Of a stretch of 24,149 nucleotides of DNA, positions 22,906 through 24,149 are shown piece by piece. The notes under the pieces were generated by a model. That model saw only the letters and a program-made list of their open reading frames with translations. It was not told where the DNA came from and did not search any database. Origin of the DNA: CAZPHU01 sp964419255 (GTDB lineage: Bacteria; Fibrobacterota; Chitinivibrionia; Chitinivibrionales; CAYFVL01); the NCBI GenBank assembly GCA_964419255.1, contig CAYQOU010000062.1, forward strand, positions 1 to 24,149. The letters run 5' to 3'. The translations under genes and the position numbers were made by a program. Positions within the stretch are counted from its first letter, which is position 1. Each line of letters starts with the position of its first letter.

Positions 22906-23601
22906 ATGAAAAAAGACTCTCCCGCATACATATTAGGCTTTATGCTGATCATAGCAGTGGTGTTTGGCACCGGCGTAGCCGTGGTCCACTACTCTACCCA
23001 GGACATGTTGCAGAGAAACGAACGGCTGCACAGAAACAGGGTTCTGACACAGGCTTTCGAGCTCGATGCCGAAGATGACAGCCCCCAGGCATATGAGCAG
23101 GCGGTGGAGGAGAATCTAAAGCTTCGTACCATCGAGGAGCTGGGCCGCGAATGGGAAATCTTTACCCGCAGCCGGGATGGTAACGACGTGGGATTTATAT
23201 TCACCGGACTCGGATTCTGGGACCGGATCATCGGAGTGATAGTTCTGACTCCCGATCTTCAACAGGTGGTCAATCTCCAGATCCTGGAGCAGAGCGAAAC
23301 GCCCGGACTCGGTGCGCGTATCACTCAGCCCTGGTTCACCGAACAATTTAAAGGATTGGAGATTGCCTGGGATCAACCGATCAACCAGCGCATAATCATC
23401 GGTCCAGCCCCGCAGCCTAATGCGGTAAACCAGGTGGATGCCATCACCGGTGCGTCTCAGACATCCATTGCACTCATGAACATTCTCAATCGTGAACTTG
23501 AGGGTTTTCGTGAGGTGTATACCGAAAACTTCTCCTCGGCAGATAAACCGATCAGCCCTTCGGCATCAAACGAAAAGAGAAAGCGAGCCCATAATGGCTG
23601 A
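22906..23601 (+). CDS. nqrC: Nqr subunit C, covalent-FMN protein (NqrC/RnfG family)
   Basis: Subunit with one N-terminal membrane helix (about 7-29) and a periplasmic FMN-binding domain, 231 residues. The domain contains GFWDRIIGVIVL (103-114), SETPGLGARI (130-139) and the flavinylation motif DAITGAS at 178-184. In this family ApbE normally attaches FMN to Thr at the last position; here it is Ser184, with Thr186 two residues on. Part of the Nqr electron path, it should pass electrons between flavins of NqrC and NqrB. It starts two bases after nqrB and overlaps nqrD by eight bases, so all three are one operon. A Lys/Arg-rich end (222-229) lies after the FMN domain. Confidence 0.87.
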   Translation: MKKDSPAYILGFMLIIAVVFGTGVAVVHYSTQDMLQRNERLHRNRVLTQAFELDAEDDSPQAYEQAVEENLKLRTIEELGREWEIFTRSRDGNDVGFIFTGLGFWDRIIGVIVLTPDLQQVVNLQILEQSETPGLGARITQPWFTEQFKGLEIAWDQPINQRIIIGPAPQPNAVNQVDAITGASQTSIALMNILNRELEGFREVYTENFSSADKPISPSASNEKRKRAHNG

Positions 23602-24149
23602 GACATCAGGAAGTATCGTTACCAAAGCAATCTGGCTGGAAAATCCGGTCTACCGGCAGGTCTTAGGGATATGCTCCACACTGGCGGTCACCAATCTCAT
23701 GTGGAATACTTTATATATGTGTGCCGGTGTGATATTTGTGACTACCGCATCCAATTTCACCGTGTCACTTCTACGCAACCACATCCCAAAACGAATCCGC
23801 ATGGTGGTACAGGTTCTGATCATTGCCAGTTTTGTGATGATGGTGGACATCGTGATACGGGCATCCGCTCCTGACATACACCGGTTTATCGGTCCGTATG
23901 TCGGTCTGATAATAACCAACTGTATCATCATGGGACGGGCGGAGGCGTTTGCCAGTCAGAACAAACCGGGGATTTCACTTGTGGATGGATTTGCCTCTGG
24001 ACTGGGCTATGCGTTTGTCCTGGTGGCTATCGCCATGATACGCGAACCGCTGGGGTTCGGGACCCTTCTTGATTATCCGCTGCCCGGAAGAGATATCTGG
24101 TGGCATCAATGGACGATCATGGTTATGCCTCCCGGTGCGTTTTTCATGC
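23594..24149 (+). CDS. nqrD: Nqr subunit D (NqrD/RnfE family), partial at window end
   Basis: The first 185 residues of an integral membrane subunit, cut by the window edge. It matches NqrD closely in motifs: QVLGICSTLAVT near the start, NFTVSLLRNHIPKRIRM, then VGLIITNCIIMGRAEAFAS and DGFASGLGYAFVL, ending within MPPGAFF. The phrase NHIP and the VGLIITNC-I-MGRAEAFA block fit NqrD better than RnfE, which identifies the cluster as Nqr-like. At least five hydrophobic segments are visible. The ATG at 23594 lies inside the end of nqrC (eight-base overlap, different frame), indicating translational coupling. nqrE and nqrF would be expected beyond the window. Confidence 0.9.
   Translation, partial: MAETSGSIVTKAIWLENPVYRQVLGICSTLAVTNLMWNTLYMCAGVIFVTTASNFTVSLLRNHIPKRIRMVVQVLIIASFVMMVDIVIRASAPDIHRFIGPYVGLIITNCIIMGRAEAFASQNKPGISLVDGFASGLGYAFVLVAIAMIREPLGFGTLLDYPLPGRDIWWHQWTIMVMPPGAFFM

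Noticed and set aside
21866..24149. Rnf complex (rnfD-rnfG-rnfE)
   Set aside because: The families are homologous, but the third protein carries NqrD-specific wording (SLLRNHIP, VGLIITNC-I-MGRAEAFA) and the first has the NqrB-like GKEAFGG-FGKN-FNPA block, so Nqr is the better call, without full certainty.

Overview
The window reads as a chromosomal segment of a Gram-negative, probably anaerobic, polysaccharide-degrading bacterium. Several traits fit Fibrobacterota/Chitinivibrionia-like organisms: a secreted GH9 cellulase with a C-terminal T9SS-type sorting domain, a very large beta-helix surface lipoprotein, a PEGA-protein-like C-terminal membrane hairpin, a sodium-type (Nqr) redox pump and an SSS sodium symporter. 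This placement is an inference from gene content; there is no rRNA or marker gene to confirm it. No tRNA, rRNA, CRISPR array, prophage or intact transposon is visible.

Layout. 1-3161 (+): a GAF-5xPAS-HisKA_2 sensor kinase whose 5' end may lie outside the window. 3635-5416 (+): a GH9 endoglucanase, followed by a hairpin-rich spacer at 5435-5533. 5588-6614 (-): two stand-alone receiver-domain proteins. 6657-7383: a mostly gene-poor stretch with one doubtful small ORF and a repeat element. 7384-13351 (+): a two-gene surface module, a 1657-residue lipoprotein and a 320-residue beta-helix protein. 13404-14042 (-): a secreted staphylococcal-type nuclease. 14372-15202 (+): an EFR1-type flavodoxin-ferredoxin fusion. 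15268-17063 (-): a sodium:solute symporter with an overlapping one-helix accessory protein. 17304-19103 (-): a sigma-54 activator whose sensor is a degenerate arsenate-reductase/LMW-phosphatase domain plus a PAS domain. 19309-21772 (-): PTS enzyme I and a TIGR02757-family protein, one base apart. 21866-24149 (+): nqrB-nqrC-nqrD, cut by the window end.

Two themes join the genes. The first is an extracellular polysaccharide and surface programme: cellulase, lipoprotein, beta-helix protein and secreted nuclease. The second is sodium and redox energy coupling: Nqr pump, sodium symporter and the flavodoxin-ferredoxin. Regulation is heavy: a multi-PAS kinase, two orphan receivers, a sigma-54 activator and a lone PTS enzyme I.

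The least familiar signals are three. (1) The sigma-54 activator has an ArsC-like sensor lacking the nucleophilic Cys and the acid Asp but keeping the oxyanion-binding Asn/Arg, which suggests a ligand sensor rather than an enzyme. (2) A family of dispersed intergenic palindromes ends in CTGAATTGAGCG / CGCTCAATTCAG and has an AGCGATTCTCTCGCGG core. It is present as two compact copies, two longer terminal-inverted-repeat forms and one fragment. (3) A hairpin-rich spacer follows the cellulase gene and could be a structured RNA. No computation or database search was possible; all family calls come from motifs read by eye.
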